DNA from: an uncultured Oceanisphaera sp.
GTDB taxonomy: Bacteria > Pseudomonadota > Gammaproteobacteria > Enterobacterales > Aeromonadaceae
Assembly (NCBI RefSeq): GCF_947495715.1
Contig: NZ_CANLZU010000014.1
Location: 57,696-121,695, forward strand
Direction of reading: 5' to 3'
Length of the DNA: 64,000 bases
Of this stretch, positions 39,187 through 48,531 are shown piece by piece; position 1 is the stretch's first letter, and every line of letters begins with the position of its first letter. The notes under the pieces were generated by a model that made no database searches, was not told the DNA's origin, and was given only the letters and a program-made list of their open reading frames with translations. Position numbers and translations under genes: made by a program.

Positions 39187-39631
39187 ACCAATTACATTAA
39201 GTACCTGATCATATTGAGGCCTCTGACCAGAGGCAACACAGCCGTCCCCCTCGACACGCCACTGGGCTAGCCATCTTTGCCGGGTAACGGCTGCGAATAT
39301 TCACTGGATATTCGGTCCATTACCCAACAAAGATATACGGCAGCAAGCTGCCCCATGGGGGCTCGGAAATGCCGTCCCTGGCATTTCACGGTCGTGGGAG
39401 CCGTTCTCTGTTGCCTCTTCTCGAGCACCGAGTTGTCTGTAGACTGCGCTAACAGGCAACTCCCTGGCATCAGGGAGGACAAAAGGATCTGCTCCACCGA
39501 CCATCACATGCCATGGATGGCATGTGTGAGCCTTACATGGATGTACTTGTAGCGGGTCGGTGGAGCTGGCCCTTTGTCCGACCTTTACACTGCAAATGGA
39601 ACAGATCATTTGTTTAGTGGGATTGGTATGA
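39187..39631 (+). mobile_element. MITE-like element with structured repeat copy 5
   Basis: No ORF. The left end 39187-39210 and the reverse complement of the right end (about 39604-39628) match at 17 of 24 bases. Inside are B (39229-39419), a linker with GAGTTGTCTGT/ACAGGCAACTC, and A (39477-39579). B has a nested extra arm at 39273-39333, like copy 4 but with different, still complementary, stem bases. It is bordered on both sides by near-identical terminator cassettes. Confidence 0.7.
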
Positions 39632-39641
39632 AGCGTGGCAC

Positions 39642-39750
39642 ATAAAAAAACCGGCCCATCAGGACCGGTCAAAAAATGAAGAAGAGAGAGAATTCAAATT
39701 CAGTAAGCACTTCTATTCAGAGGGCACCCGAACCGAAAGGTTCAAGGTTT
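39642..39750. repeat. Terminator cassette, copy 2
   Basis: It repeats 39035-39114 with only about three differences over ~80 bases, then diverges; its plus-strand hairpin (GAACC-gaaa-GGTTC then TTTTT) is weaker. On the minus strand it lies 125 bases after the yaaA stop and can terminate yaaA. Confidence 0.8.
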
Positions 39751-39796
39751 TTGCTATTTATTTGCCGAGGGCTCTTTTTTATTGCCGAAGGCGCTT

Positions 39797-40570
39797 TTAT
39801 TGCTCTTCCCGCTTGAATACCAGCTCGGTGGCCGTCGATTCCGCTTCCACAAAGTAATAACCGGCGGTATCGAAGGCGGTCAGCTGGCTCACCTCGGTCA
39901 GTCGGTTTTCGATGATGTAGCGCGCCATCATGCCCCTCGCCTTCTTGGCGTAAAAGCTGATGATCTTGTACTGCCCCTTCTTGCAGTCCTTGAACACCGG
40001 CGTGATGATTTGTCCGTCCAGCTGTCTCGGTTTCACCGCCTTGAAGTATTCGTTGGAGGCCAGGTTGATCAGCACGTTGTCGCCCTGCTCCGTCAGTGCC
40101 TGGTTGAGCTGGTCGGTGATGATGTTGCCCCAGAACTGATACAGATCCTTGCCGCGCTCGTTGTCCAGTTTGGTGCCCATCTCCAGCCGGTAAGGCTGCA
40201 TCAGATCCAGCGGGCGCAATAAACCATACAACCCCGACAGCATGCGCAGGTGAGATTGGGCGAAGGCAAAATCGTCCGGGGTCAGGCTCTCGGCATCCAG
40301 TCCGGTATACACATCACCCTTGAACGCCAGCAACGCCTGCTTGGCATTACTCGGGGTAAAGTCCGGCTGCCAGTCGGCAAAGCGGGCGGCGTTGAGCCCG
40401 GACAATTTATCGCTGATGCTCATCAGCTTGCCGATCTCGGCCGGGGTCAGCCGGCGGGCACGCTCGATAAGCTCGGCCGAGTGTTCCAGCAGTTCGGGCC
40501 GGGTAAAATCGGCGATCACCGGTGGCGTGTCAAAATCGAGGGTCTTGGCGGGGGAAACCACTATTAGCAT
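39797..40570 (-). CDS. yaaA: Peroxide stress protein YaaA (DUF328)
   Basis: YaaA lowers free intracellular iron and limits oxidative DNA damage; in E. coli it is induced by OxyR. The 257-residue product starts [13 protein letters not shown] at 40570 and has the family core [27 protein letters not shown] and [27 protein letters not shown]. The later [18 protein letters not shown] and [11 protein letters not shown] segments also fit. The frame opens eight codons earlier without support. No OxyR box was identified by eye. Confidence 0.94.
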   Translation of the reverse strand: MLIVVSPAKTLDFDTPPVIADFTRPELLEHSAELIERARRLTPAEIGKLMSISDKLSGLNAARFADWQPDFTPSNAKQALLAFKGDVYTGLDAESLTPDDFAFAQSHLRMLSGLYGLLRPLDLMQPYRLEMGTKLDNERGKDLYQFWGNIITDQLNQALTEQGDNVLINLASNEYFKAVKPRQLDGQIITPVFKDCKKGQYKIISFYAKKARGMMARYIIENRLTEVSQLTAFDTAGYYFVEAESTATELVFKREEQ

Positions 40571-40644
40571 GAAGGGCCTCTGAATAGCTGTCACAAACAG
40601 CCCCGTTCCGGCGTGGGCCGGAATGGGGCTGTGCAGAATACGGG

Positions 40645-41757
40645 TTAGTCGGTGTCTATGGTCACGTTGTCGAGCAGGCCGGCGTCCATGCCACCGCCGC
40701 CCTGCAACTTGATCATCAGGCGCAAGTCGTTGGGCGAGTCGGCGTAGGCCAGTGCTTCGGTGTAGCCTATATGGTTCTGGCTGTAGAGATCAAACAGCGC
40801 CTGATCGAAGGTCTGCATGCCCAGCTCGCGAGACTTGCTCATCACCTCTTTCAACTTATGCATATCGCCCTTGCGGATCAGATCCGAGATCAGCGGCGTA
40901 TTGAGCAGGATCTCGAAGGCGCCACGACGTTGCCGACCATCCTGGGTCGGGATCAGCTGCTGTCCCACTATCGCCTTGAGGTTGAACGACAGATCGAACT
41001 GCAACTGGCGATGCTTGCTTTCCGGCACCAGGTGCATGATGCGATCCAGCGCCTGGTTGGCGTTGTTGGCGTGCAGCGTCGCCATGCACAGATGCCCGGT
41101 TTCGGCAAAAGCCAGCGCATAGCCCATGGTTTCTTCCGAGCGAATCTCGCCGATAAGAATCACGTTCGGCGCCTGACGCAGCGAGCTTTTCAGCGCCGCA
41201 TCGAACGATTCGGTATCGGTACCCACTTCCCGCTGGGTGACGATGGATCTGTCGTGCTGATGAATAAATTCCACCGGATCCTCGATGGTGAGGATATGGC
41301 CGTCCGAATGGCGGTTACGGTGGCCAATCATCGCCGCCAGCGAAGTGGACTTGCCCGAGCCGGTGCCGCCGACAAACAGCACCAGACCGCGCTTGGCCAT
41401 GGCGACTTCCCGCAGCACTTCGGGCAGATACAGCTCCTCGAAGGTCGGGATCCGGCTTTCGATGCGCCGAATTACCATGCCGGCCTGATCCTGCTGCCAG
41501 AAGGCACTGACCCGAAAGCGGCCCAGCTGCTCGTCGCTGATGGCAAAGTTGGCTTCCTTATGGCGATGAAAGCGCTCGCGCCAGTCATCGTTCATGCAGG
41601 ACTCTACCAGCGCCAGCGCCTGTTCCGACGTCAACGCCGTTTCGGTCACCCGCACCAGTCGGCCCTGGCTTTTGACCGTCGGCGGTACGCCGACGGAGAT
41701 ATACATGTCCGAGGCCTGGTGATCCAGCATGGCCTGCAGTAACGGCGTTAACTCCAT
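40645..41757 (-). CDS. pilU: Type IV pilus retraction ATPase PilU
   Basis: PilU is the accessory hexameric ATPase that helps PilT retract type IV pili. The 370-residue product has the Walker [10 protein letters not shown], the Asp box [10 protein letters not shown], Walker [13 protein letters not shown] and the His box [15 protein letters not shown], typical of the PilT/VirB11 class. It lies 13 bases downstream of pilT on the same strand, so the two are an operon. No pilin gene is in the window. Confidence 0.94.
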   Translation of the reverse strand: MELTPLLQAMLDHQASDMYISVGVPPTVKSQGRLVRVTETALTSEQALALVESCMNDDWRERFHRHKEANFAISDEQLGRFRVSAFWQQDQAGMVIRRIESRIPTFEELYLPEVLREVAMAKRGLVLFVGGTGSGKSTSLAAMIGHRNRHSDGHILTIEDPVEFIHQHDRSIVTQREVGTDTESFDAALKSSLRQAPNVILIGEIRSEETMGYALAFAETGHLCMATLHANNANQALDRIMHLVPESKHRQLQFDLSFNLKAIVGQQLIPTQDGRQRRGAFEILLNTPLISDLIRKGDMHKLKEVMSKSRELGMQTFDQALFDLYSQNHIGYTEALAYADSPNDLRLMIKLQGGGGMDAGLLDNVTIDTD

Positions 41758-41770
41758 CGTTATCTCCGGT

Positions 41771-42808
41771 TTATTGAATACTTTGCGGATCTGTCGCCTT
41801 GGCGCGGGCTTCCACCGGGGCGACCATGCCGCTGCTGACCAGCAGCTTCAGACACTGATCCATGGTTTGCATGCCGTGGGCCATGCCGGTCTGGATCACC
41901 GAGTACATCTGCGCCACCTTGTCTTCCCGAATCAGGTTGCGGATCGCCGTGGTACCCAGCATGATTTCGTGGGCGGCGATACGGCCGCCACTCTCCTTTT
42001 TCAGCAGGGTCTGGGAGATCACCGCCCGCAGCGATTCGGACAACATGGATCGTACCATGTCTTTCTCGGCACCCGGAAAGACATCGACGATACGGTCTAT
42101 GGTCTTGGCCGCCGACGAGGTATGCAGGGTGCCAAACACCAGATGACCGGTTTCCGCCGCGGTCAGCGCCAGCCGAATGGTTTCCAGATCACGAAGCTCG
42201 CCCACCAGAATGATGTCCGGATCTTCCCGCAGGGCCGAACGCAGCGCATTGCTGAACGAATGGGTGTCTCTGTGCACTTCGCGCTGGTTGACCAGGCATT
42301 TCTTGTTGCTGTGCACGAATTCGATGGGATCTTCGATGGTGAGAATATGCTTGTTATAGTTCTCGTTGATATGGTCAACCATGGCCGCCAGGGTGGTTGA
42401 CTTACCCGAGCCGGTCGGCCCGGTCACCAGCACCAGACCCCGCGGATATTCGGCGATACGACGAAAGATATCCGGCCCCCCCAGTTGTTCCAGACTCCAG
42501 ACTTCACTGGGGATCACCCGAAACACCGCCGCCGCGCCCCGGGCCTGGTTATAAGCATTGACCCGAAAACGGGCCAGCCCCGGCAGCTCGAACGAAAAGT
42601 CGGCTTCGAGGTTCTCTTCCAGCTCCTTGCGCTGACGATCGTTCATGATGTCATACACCAGCCGTTGCACTTCCCGATGATCCATCTCCGGCAGGTTTAT
42701 CTTGCGCACTTCGCCATCCACCCGAATCTGCGGCGAAACGCCGGCGGACAGGTGCAGATCCGATGCATTATGCTTTACACTAAACGCCAATAATTCCGTA
42801 ATATCCAT
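41771..42808 (-). CDS. pilT: Type IV pilus retraction ATPase PilT
   Basis: PilT powers pilus disassembly for twitching motility and DNA uptake. The 345-residue product starts MDITELLAFSVKHNASDLHLSAG and has GPTGSGKST, ILTIEDPIEFVH, ILVGELRDLETI, FGTLHTSSAAKTIDRI and the AIRNLIREDK motif close to the C terminus that is needed for retraction. It is divergent from yggS with 34 bases between start codons. This pilT-yggS arrangement is conserved in Vibrio and Aeromonas. Confidence 0.96.
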   Translation of the reverse strand: MDITELLAFSVKHNASDLHLSAGVSPQIRVDGEVRKINLPEMDHREVQRLVYDIMNDRQRKELEENLEADFSFELPGLARFRVNAYNQARGAAAVFRVIPSEVWSLEQLGGPDIFRRIAEYPRGLVLVTGPTGSGKSTTLAAMVDHINENYNKHILTIEDPIEFVHSNKKCLVNQREVHRDTHSFSNALRSALREDPDIILVGELRDLETIRLALTAAETGHLVFGTLHTSSAAKTIDRIVDVFPGAEKDMVRSMLSESLRAVISQTLLKKESGGRIAAHEIMLGTTAIRNLIREDKVAQMYSVIQTGMAHGMQTMDQCLKLLVSSGMVAPVEARAKATDPQSIQ

Positions 42809-42842
42809 ATCCTATCCCCGTCGCTTCTGGTTTATTACTCAT

Positions 42843-43535
42843 ATGAATACTATCGTACAGCACCTGCACACAGTCCACGACAGAATCGCCACCGCTGCCA
42901 GGGCGTGCGATCGCCATCCCGATGATGTTCGGCTACTGGCGGTCAGCAAGACCAAGCCCGCTGCCGATGTGCGCTCCGCCTACGCCGCCGGGCAACGCCG
43001 GTTCGGTGAGAACTACGTGCAGGAAGCCGTCGATAAAATCGCCGCCCTCAAGACCGACTGCCCCGATATTCGCTGGCACCTCATCGGCCCGCTGCAGTCC
43101 AATAAAAGCCGGCTGGTGGCCGAGGCCTTCGACTGGGTACAAAGCGTGGACCGGCTCAGAATAGCACAGCGACTCAGCGCACAGCGGCCGGGCAACATGC
43201 GCCCGCTCAATATCTGCCTGCAGGTCAATGTCAGCGCAGAAGACAACAAATCCGGTTTACCACTCGATCAGGTCGAAGCACTGGCACTGGAAGTCAGTCA
43301 GTTGCCCGGATTATGCCTGCGCGGCCTGATGACAATACCGGAGGCAACCGACAATTCCGACAAGCTGCGGACGCAATTACTAGAGTTGAAGCAACTCTTT
43401 GATAGAATGGCGGAAAAATATCCTCAAATGGACACACTGTCGATGGGGATGAGTAATGATCTCGAACTCGCAGTAGCTTGTGGCAGCACCCTGGTACGGG
43501 TGGGCACGGCTATATTTGGCTCTCGCAACCCTTGA
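42843..43535 (+). CDS. yggS: PLP homeostasis protein YggS (PLPBP)
   Basis: A PLP-binding protein with a fold-III barrel that controls vitamin B6 and amino acid balance and has no known catalytic turnover. The 230-residue product has the PLP lysine in LLAVSKTKPAADV, GENYVQEAVDK, WHLIGPLQSNKSR and the C-terminal SMGMSNDLELAVACGSTLVRVGTAIFG. ATG 42843 matches the conserved start; the frame is open upstream into the pilT antisense. It is followed by proC with 10 bases between. Confidence 0.95.
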   Translation: MNTIVQHLHTVHDRIATAARACDRHPDDVRLLAVSKTKPAADVRSAYAAGQRRFGENYVQEAVDKIAALKTDCPDIRWHLIGPLQSNKSRLVAEAFDWVQSVDRLRIAQRLSAQRPGNMRPLNICLQVNVSAEDNKSGLPLDQVEALALEVSQLPGLCLRGLMTIPEATDNSDKLRTQLLELKQLFDRMAEKYPQMDTLSMGMSNDLELAVACGSTLVRVGTAIFGSRNP

Positions 43536-43545
43536 GTGATCGTTG

Positions 43546-44367
43546 ATGGAACACAGAAAACTCGCCTTTATTGGCGCGGGCAACATGTCACGCAGCCTGA
43601 TTTCCGGGCTTATCCAGTCCGGCTACCCGGCCGACGCCATCATGGCCGCCAACCCGTCGCGTCCCAAGCTGGACGCGCTGGCGACCGATTTCGGCATTCA
43701 CACCAGCCAGGATAACGCCGAAGCCGCCAACTGGGCCGAGGCCCTGGTACTGGCGGTCAAGCCGCAGATGATGGCAACCATGCTGGAAGCATTACTGCAG
43801 TCAAGCGGCGGCCTCGACGGCAAGTTGCTGATCTCCATCGCCGCCGGCATCAGCGTCACTCGCCTGGAGCAGATGGCGGGCCAGAACCGCATCGTGCGTA
43901 CCATGCCCAATACCCCGTCGCTACTGGGGCTGGGCATGACCGGTCTCTATGCCAGAGACCACATTGAACAGGCAGACCGGGATTACTGCGACCAGATGAT
44001 GCAGGCGGTGGGCAAGACCCTGTGGGTAACGCGAGAAGACGGCATCAATCAGATTATCGCCGCCGCCGGCAGTGCCCCCGCCTATTTCTTCCTGTTCATG
44101 GAGGCCATGGCCGCCCAGGCGCAAGAGTCCGGTTTCAGTGAAGAAGAAGCCCGTTTGCTGGTGCAGCAAACCGCGCTGGGTGCCGCCAATATGGTGGTCG
44201 CCAACCCCGATACCAGCCTGGGCGAGCTTCGTGCCCGGGTGACATCAAAGGGCGGCACCACCGCCGAAGCCATTCGCCGCTTTCAGGAGCAGGGACTGGA
44301 GCAACTGGTGGCCGACGCCATGGCCGCCGCCGTGGCGCGGGCTCGGGAACTGGAAACGCAGCTCTAA
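43546..44367 (+). CDS. proC: Pyrroline-5-carboxylate reductase
   Basis: ProC catalyses the last step of proline synthesis using NAD(P)H. The 273-residue product has the Rossmann motif FIGAGNMSRSLISGL, the IVRTMPNTPSLLGLGMTGL segment, GSAPAYFFLFMEAM and the C-terminal signature ELRARVTSKGGTTAEAIRRFQEQGL. ATG 43546 is used; a TTG directly precedes it. Gene order yggS-proC-yggT-yggU is conserved. Proline is also an osmoprotectant, which fits a saline habitat. Confidence 0.96.
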   Translation: MEHRKLAFIGAGNMSRSLISGLIQSGYPADAIMAANPSRPKLDALATDFGIHTSQDNAEAANWAEALVLAVKPQMMATMLEALLQSSGGLDGKLLISIAAGISVTRLEQMAGQNRIVRTMPNTPSLLGLGMTGLYARDHIEQADRDYCDQMMQAVGKTLWVTREDGINQIIAAAGSAPAYFFLFMEAMAAQAQESGFSEEEARLLVQQTALGAANMVVANPDTSLGELRARVTSKGGTTAEAIRRFQEQGLEQLVADAMAAAVARARELETQL

Positions 44368-44376
44368 GGAATAATA

Positions 44377-44928
44377 ATGAACACTGCTTACTACCTGATT
44401 AATACCGTTTTCGATCTTTACCTGATGGTGGTGCTGCTGCGTATCTGGCTGCAACTGGCCAGGGCGGACTTTTACAACCCCTTCAGCCAGTTTGTGGTCA
44501 AGGCCACCAATCCGGTGCTGAAGCCGCTGCGCCGCTTTATTCCCGGCTTTTTCGGCATCGACTTTGCCGCCGTGGTACTGGCGGTACTGGTGGCCACCGT
44601 CAAGCTGATGCTGTTCAAGGCGATGAACGTACTCTACGCCGACTGGAGCACGGTACTGCTGGTTGGGCTGATTACCGTGCTGAAAAAAGCCGGGGCCATG
44701 CTGTTCTGGATCCTGATCATTCGCGCCTTGCTCAGCTGGGTTAGCCAGGGCCGCAGCCAGATTGAATATGTGATGTTTCAGCTGACCGAACCGCTGCTGG
44801 CACCGTTGCGCCGTATCGTTCCGCCCATGGGCGGCCTGGATTTGTCCATGCTGGTGGCCTTTATCGCCCTGCAGGCCCTCAATTGGCTGATGGGAGATCT
44901 GTTCGGCCAGCTGTGGTGGCAACTGTAA
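44377..44928 (+). CDS. yggT: YggT family membrane protein
   Basis: A 183-residue inner-membrane protein with two YGGT repeats, each a pair of helices with a conserved SxFxxPxxRxxRR-like turn (NPFSQFVVKATNPVLKPLRRFIPG; QLTEPLLAPLRRIVPPMGGLDLS). Its role is not established; related proteins affect osmotic or division-site functions. AAGGA precedes the ATG. Its end overlaps the next gene, suggesting coupling. Confidence 0.93.
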   Translation: MNTAYYLINTVFDLYLMVVLLRIWLQLARADFYNPFSQFVVKATNPVLKPLRRFIPGFFGIDFAAVVLAVLVATVKLMLFKAMNVLYADWSTVLLVGLITVLKKAGAMLFWILIIRALLSWVSQGRSQIEYVMFQLTEPLLAPLRRIVPPMGGLDLSMLVAFIALQALNWLMGDLFGQLWWQL

Positions 44929-45227
44929 ATTCGCCGGTCCGGCTGGAGCAGGACCGGCTTTATCTCAGTATTTATCTGCAGCCCAAGGCCAGTCGGGATC
45001 AGTTTCTCGGCCTGCACGGCGAGGAGCTCAAGCTGGCCATTACCGCTCCACCGGTGGACGGCAAGGCCAATGCCCACCTGTTGAAGTGGCTGGCCAAGCA
45101 GTGCCGGGTTGCCAAGTCTCAGGTGATCTTGCTCAGCGGTGAAAGCAGTCGTCACAAAAGGCTGGTGATCGAATCCCCTCGGGAAATCCCCACCGCATTG
45201 GCGGAACTCCTCGCCAACTCGGCCTAA
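44916..45227 (+). CDS. yggU: YggU family protein (DUF167)
   Basis: A protein of about 103 residues with the conserved core LQPKASRDQFLGLHGEELKLAITAPPVDGKANAHLLKWLAK, VILLSGESSRHKRLVI. Function unknown. There is no ATG start. GTG at 44916 gives a length like the E. coli protein, while GTG 44913 and TTG 44883 are alternatives. It overlaps yggT by 13 bases. Confidence 0.9.
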   Translation: MATVNSPVRLEQDRLYLSIYLQPKASRDQFLGLHGEELKLAITAPPVDGKANAHLLKWLAKQCRVAKSQVILLSGESSRHKRLVIESPREIPTALAELLANSA

Positions 45228-45262
45228 ACTAACCATAACGCTCTCAACAACAAGGAACGGTT

Positions 45263-45676
45263 ATGTTCAAATTTATTCTCTCGGCGCTGGTATTGCTGTT
45301 TGCATCCCTCGGCCAGGCCACGGAAACCAGGGTAGGTGACTGGACAGTGCATTACAGCGCCCTGCCCTCCACCTTTCTCACGCCCGAGGTCGCGCGCAGC
45401 TACCAGATAGAGCGCAGTCGCTACAACGGTATCCTGAATATTGCCGTGCTCGATAAAGACGGCAAATCCCAGCAGGTGAATCTCAGCGGCGAGGGCAAGA
45501 CCCTGATCGGCACCATACGCCAGCTGGAATTCCAGACGGTACGGGAAGGCGACGCCATCTACTACATTGCCGAGTACCCTTATCGTAACGAAGACAACGT
45601 ACTGTTCACCATCGACATTCAAGGCCCCAGCCAGGGTGGCGAGTTTTCCTTCCGCCATACCTTCTATACCGACTGA
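45263..45676 (+). CDS. DUF4426 exported protein
   Basis: A 137-residue protein with a clear signal peptide (MFKFILSALVLLFASLGQA, cleaved before TETRVGDWTVHYSALPS). The rest is beta-rich with YQIERSRYNGILNIAVLDK and a C-terminal FSFRHTFYTD, as in DUF4426 proteins found at this place in Vibrio and Aeromonas. It is presumably periplasmic. No activity is known. AAGGAACGG precedes the ATG. Confidence 0.88.
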   Translation: MFKFILSALVLLFASLGQATETRVGDWTVHYSALPSTFLTPEVARSYQIERSRYNGILNIAVLDKDGKSQQVNLSGEGKTLIGTIRQLEFQTVREGDAIYYIAEYPYRNEDNVLFTIDIQGPSQGGEFSFRHTFYTD

Positions 45677-45686
45677 GTTCTTACTT

Positions 45687-45757
45687 GTGAGGGGTGAGGG
45701 GTGAAGGGTGAGGGGGAGCTCCCCCTCACGCCTTACCCCTCACGTTTCACTCCTCAC
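45687..45757. repeat. Long GTGAGG-type hairpin between DUF4426 gene and rdgB
   Basis: Tandem GTGAGGGGT-like units on the left face complementary CCCCTCAC-like units on the right. The centre, 45708-45729, is a perfect 22-base palindrome. It lies inside the presumed operon. Confidence 0.75.
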
Positions 45758-45812
45758 ATCTGGCTGCCACGGTGTTATCATGCGCGCTCAGACGCCTGAC
45801 AGGAGCTCAAAG

Positions 45813-46412
45813 GTGAGCAAGCAGATAGTACTGGCCTCCGGCAATGCCAAAAAAGTTGCCGAACTGCAAAGTCTGCTCGGTGAGCTGGGCATGACAGTGA
45901 TCCCCCAGACCGAGCTGGCCGTGAATGACGCCGATGAAACCGGCACCACCTTCGTCGAAAACGCCATCATCAAGGCGCGTCATGCGGCGGCCGTGACCGG
46001 ACTGCCGGCCATCGCCGACGACTCGGGGCTGGCAGTCAGTGCACTCGACGGCCGCCCCGGCGTGTATTCCGCCCGCTTTGCCGGCGAAGGAGCCAGCGAC
46101 CGGCAGAACCTGGAGCTGCTGCTGTCCGAACTGAACGGCGTACCGGCCGAGCAACGCCAGGCCACCTTCTGGTGTGTGCTGGTCTATATGCGCCACGCCG
46201 AAGATCCTACCCCGCTGATTTGCAGCGGCTCCTGGCAGGGCAGCATTACCGAACTGCCGCAAGGCGAACAGGGCTTCGGTTATGATCCCGTCTTCTTCGT
46301 GCCCGAGGCCGGTAAAACTGCCGCCGAACTCGGTGCCGCCGAGAAAAACCGCCTCAGTCACCGCGGCCAGGCCCTGCGCCAGCTGCTGACCCTGCTGCAA
46401 GAGCAAGTCTGA
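45813..46412 (+). CDS. rdgB: XTP/dITP diphosphatase RdgB
   Basis: RdgB hydrolyses non-canonical purine triphosphates (dITP, XTP) and so protects DNA. I take GTG 45813, with AGGAG seven bases upstream, giving 199 residues that begin at the conserved [15 protein letters not shown]. Other motifs: [44 protein letters not shown] and GFGYDPVFF. The stop TGA shares one base with the hemW ATG. Confidence 0.94.
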   Translation: MSKQIVLASGNAKKVAELQSLLGELGMTVIPQTELAVNDADETGTTFVENAIIKARHAAAVTGLPAIADDSGLAVSALDGRPGVYSARFAGEGASDRQNLELLLSELNGVPAEQRQATFWCVLVYMRHAEDPTPLICSGSWQGSITELPQGEQGFGYDPVFFVPEAGKTAAELGAAEKNRLSHRGQALRQLLTLLQEQV

Positions 46413-47557
46413 TGCTGCAATTACCGCCGCTCAGCCTCTATATTCATGTTCCCTGGTGTGTGCAGAAGTGTCCCTACTGCGACTTCAATTCCCACGCCAT
46501 GAAAGAAACGATTCCCGAGCAGGCCTATATCACGGCACTGCTGGATGATCTGCGCCAGGATCTGCACCTGGTACAGGGGCGGCAGCTTCACAGCATCTTT
46601 ATCGGCGGCGGCACCCCCAGCCTGCTGACACCCGACGCCATCGGCCGGCTACTGAGTGGCGTACAACAGCTGATTCCCTTTGACGACCAGATGGAAGTCA
46701 CCCTGGAAGCCAACCCGGGCACGGTGGAGGCTGGCCGCTTCGCCGGTTTCAAGACCGCCGGCGTCAATCGTATTTCCATCGGCATTCAGAGTTTTCAGTC
46801 CGAACAACTGCGCCGCCTGGGCCGTATTCACGATCCGGAGCAGGCCCGCTTTGCCGCCCGCGAAGCCGCGAGCGTCGGTCTGAATACCTTCAATGTGGAT
46901 CTGATGCACGGCCTGCCCGAGCAGAGCCTGAGCGATGCCCTGTCGGATCTGGAACAGGCCATCGCCCTGGCACCGCCGCATCTGTCCTGGTATCAGCTCA
47001 CCATAGAGCCCAATACGCCCTTCGCCTCACGTCCGCCGGCCTTGCCGGAAGACGAGGTGCTGGCCGATATCTACGAGCAGGGCCACGAGCTGCTGCTGGC
47101 GAACGGCTACCACCAGTACGAGGTATCCGCCTACGCCAAACCGGGCCATGAAGCGAAACACAACCTCAACTACTGGCGTTTCGGCGACTACCTGGGCATC
47201 GGTTGTGGCGCCCACGGCAAAATCACCCTGCCGCTCGAAGGCAAGCTGGTGCGCACCGTCAAGGTCAAGCACCCCAAGGGCTATCTGGAGCCGGGTCGCC
47301 CCTATCTGGATCAATACTGGCCCATAGCGACGCAGGAACTGTCGCTGGAATACTTCATGAACCGGTTGCGACTGTTCGAACCCATCCCCCGGCAGGAGCT
47401 GACCAGCCTCACCGGGCTGTCTGCCACACAGCTGCAAGCCCCGCTGGCGGAGGCACTGCGCCTGGGCCTGCTGGAAGACGATGGAACCCACTGGCAAGTG
47501 ACGCCCCTGGGCCGACGCTTTCTTAACCGACTGCTCGATTTGTTTATGACCGACTGA
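46412..47557 (+). CDS. hemW: Radical SAM heme chaperone HemW
   Basis: HemW binds heme and a 4Fe-4S cluster and is thought to insert heme into proteins; it was formerly called an oxygen-independent coproporphyrinogen oxidase. The 381-residue product has YIHVPWCVQKCPYCDF with Cys16, Cys20 and Cys23, GGGTPSLL, and the C-terminal HemW domain. The fourth cysteine of true HemN (CPYCDFNS, where HemN has C-x3-C-x2-C-x-C) is replaced by Phe, as in HemW. It is translationally coupled with rdgB. Confidence 0.94.
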   Translation: MLQLPPLSLYIHVPWCVQKCPYCDFNSHAMKETIPEQAYITALLDDLRQDLHLVQGRQLHSIFIGGGTPSLLTPDAIGRLLSGVQQLIPFDDQMEVTLEANPGTVEAGRFAGFKTAGVNRISIGIQSFQSEQLRRLGRIHDPEQARFAAREAASVGLNTFNVDLMHGLPEQSLSDALSDLEQAIALAPPHLSWYQLTIEPNTPFASRPPALPEDEVLADIYEQGHELLLANGYHQYEVSAYAKPGHEAKHNLNYWRFGDYLGIGCGAHGKITLPLEGKLVRTVKVKHPKGYLEPGRPYLDQYWPIATQELSLEYFMNRLRLFEPIPRQELTSLTGLSATQLQAPLAEALRLGLLEDDGTHWQVTPLGRRFLNRLLDLFMTD

Positions 47558-47608
47558 TACGGGTAAACTTGCCGTTATTACAGCCTTCACTCTGCGGGCC
47601 GGAGCCTT

Positions 47609-48343
47609 ATGTCATCACTGGTTTACGAATACCCTCTCAATGAAAAGTGTCGCAACTATTTGCGCCTCAACGAGCTGCTGCAGCAAATTCACCAGTGCCG
47701 CAGCCTGACCGCCAGCGGCCAGACCATAGCGCTGTTCAAGGCGCTGCTGGATATCATGGAGCTACTGGAGCGCTGCGATGTGCGCACCGATCTGGCCAAG
47801 GATCTGGATATCCAGAAAAACAAGCTGGCCGCCTGGGCCCAGGTTCCCGGTATCGATGCCGCCGCCCTGTCCCAGCTGGAACAGCAACTGGCCAGCCTGA
47901 ATCAACAGCTGCCCCGCGCCGCCCGTCTGGGCCAGCTGCTGCGCGAAGACAAGCTGCTGTCGAGCGTGCGCAGCCGTTTCGCCATTCCCGGTGGTCTCTG
48001 CGCCTTCGACGTGCCCCAGCTGCATTACTGGTTGCATCAGCCCACCGCCAACCAGCAACAGGACATCGACGGCTGGCTGGCACAACTGCAGTTGCTGCAA
48101 CAAGGACTGGAATTGCTGCTGACCCTGTGGCGGGAAGTCGGTCAGTTCAAAAATCAGCAAGCCAGCAATGGCTTCTTTCAGGACAATGCCGAGCAGACCG
48201 AGATGATCCGCCTGCGTCTGCCGACCGAGCTGGCCGCCTACCCGGTGGTCAGCGGCAACAAATACCGCTATACCATTCGCTTCATGCCGGTCGGTAACAC
48301 CGAAATCGGCAACATCGACTTTGAATTGGCCAATATCAAATGA
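47609..48343 (+). CDS. zapD: Cell division protein ZapD
   Basis: ZapD crosslinks FtsZ filaments at the division ring. The 244-residue product starts [22 protein letters not shown], has a long helical middle part and the beta-rich ending [15 protein letters not shown]. It overlaps yacG by four bases (ATGA), and zapD-yacG-mutT is the same order as in E. coli (coaE-zapD-yacG). Confidence 0.95.
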   Translation: MSSLVYEYPLNEKCRNYLRLNELLQQIHQCRSLTASGQTIALFKALLDIMELLERCDVRTDLAKDLDIQKNKLAAWAQVPGIDAAALSQLEQQLASLNQQLPRAARLGQLLREDKLLSSVRSRFAIPGGLCAFDVPQLHYWLHQPTANQQQDIDGWLAQLQLLQQGLELLLTLWREVGQFKNQQASNGFFQDNAEQTEMIRLRLPTELAAYPVVSGNKYRYTIRFMPVGNTEIGNIDFELANIK

Positions 48344-48531
48344 ACAAGATCACCACAGTACCCTGCCCTACCTGTAAAAAAACGGTGGAATGGGGCGAGC
48401 AGAGCCCGTTTCGTCCCTTCTGCAGCAAACGTTGTCAGCTGATCGATCTGGGTGAATGGGCCGACGAAGAGAAGCGCATTCCCGGCGACCCGGCCTGGCT
48501 GCCGGATCAGGATGATGAAAATGAGGTCTGA
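48340..48531 (+). CDS. yacG: DNA gyrase inhibitor YacG, zinc protein
   Basis: A 63-residue protein with a four-cysteine zinc site: CPTC (Cys9, Cys12) and CSKRC (Cys28, Cys32), then [15 protein letters not shown]. In E. coli it binds GyrB and blocks DNA binding. It overlaps zapD and mutT, so the three genes are probably one transcript. Confidence 0.94.
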   Translation: MNKITTVPCPTCKKTVEWGEQSPFRPFCSKRCQLIDLGEWADEEKRIPGDPAWLPDQDDENEV

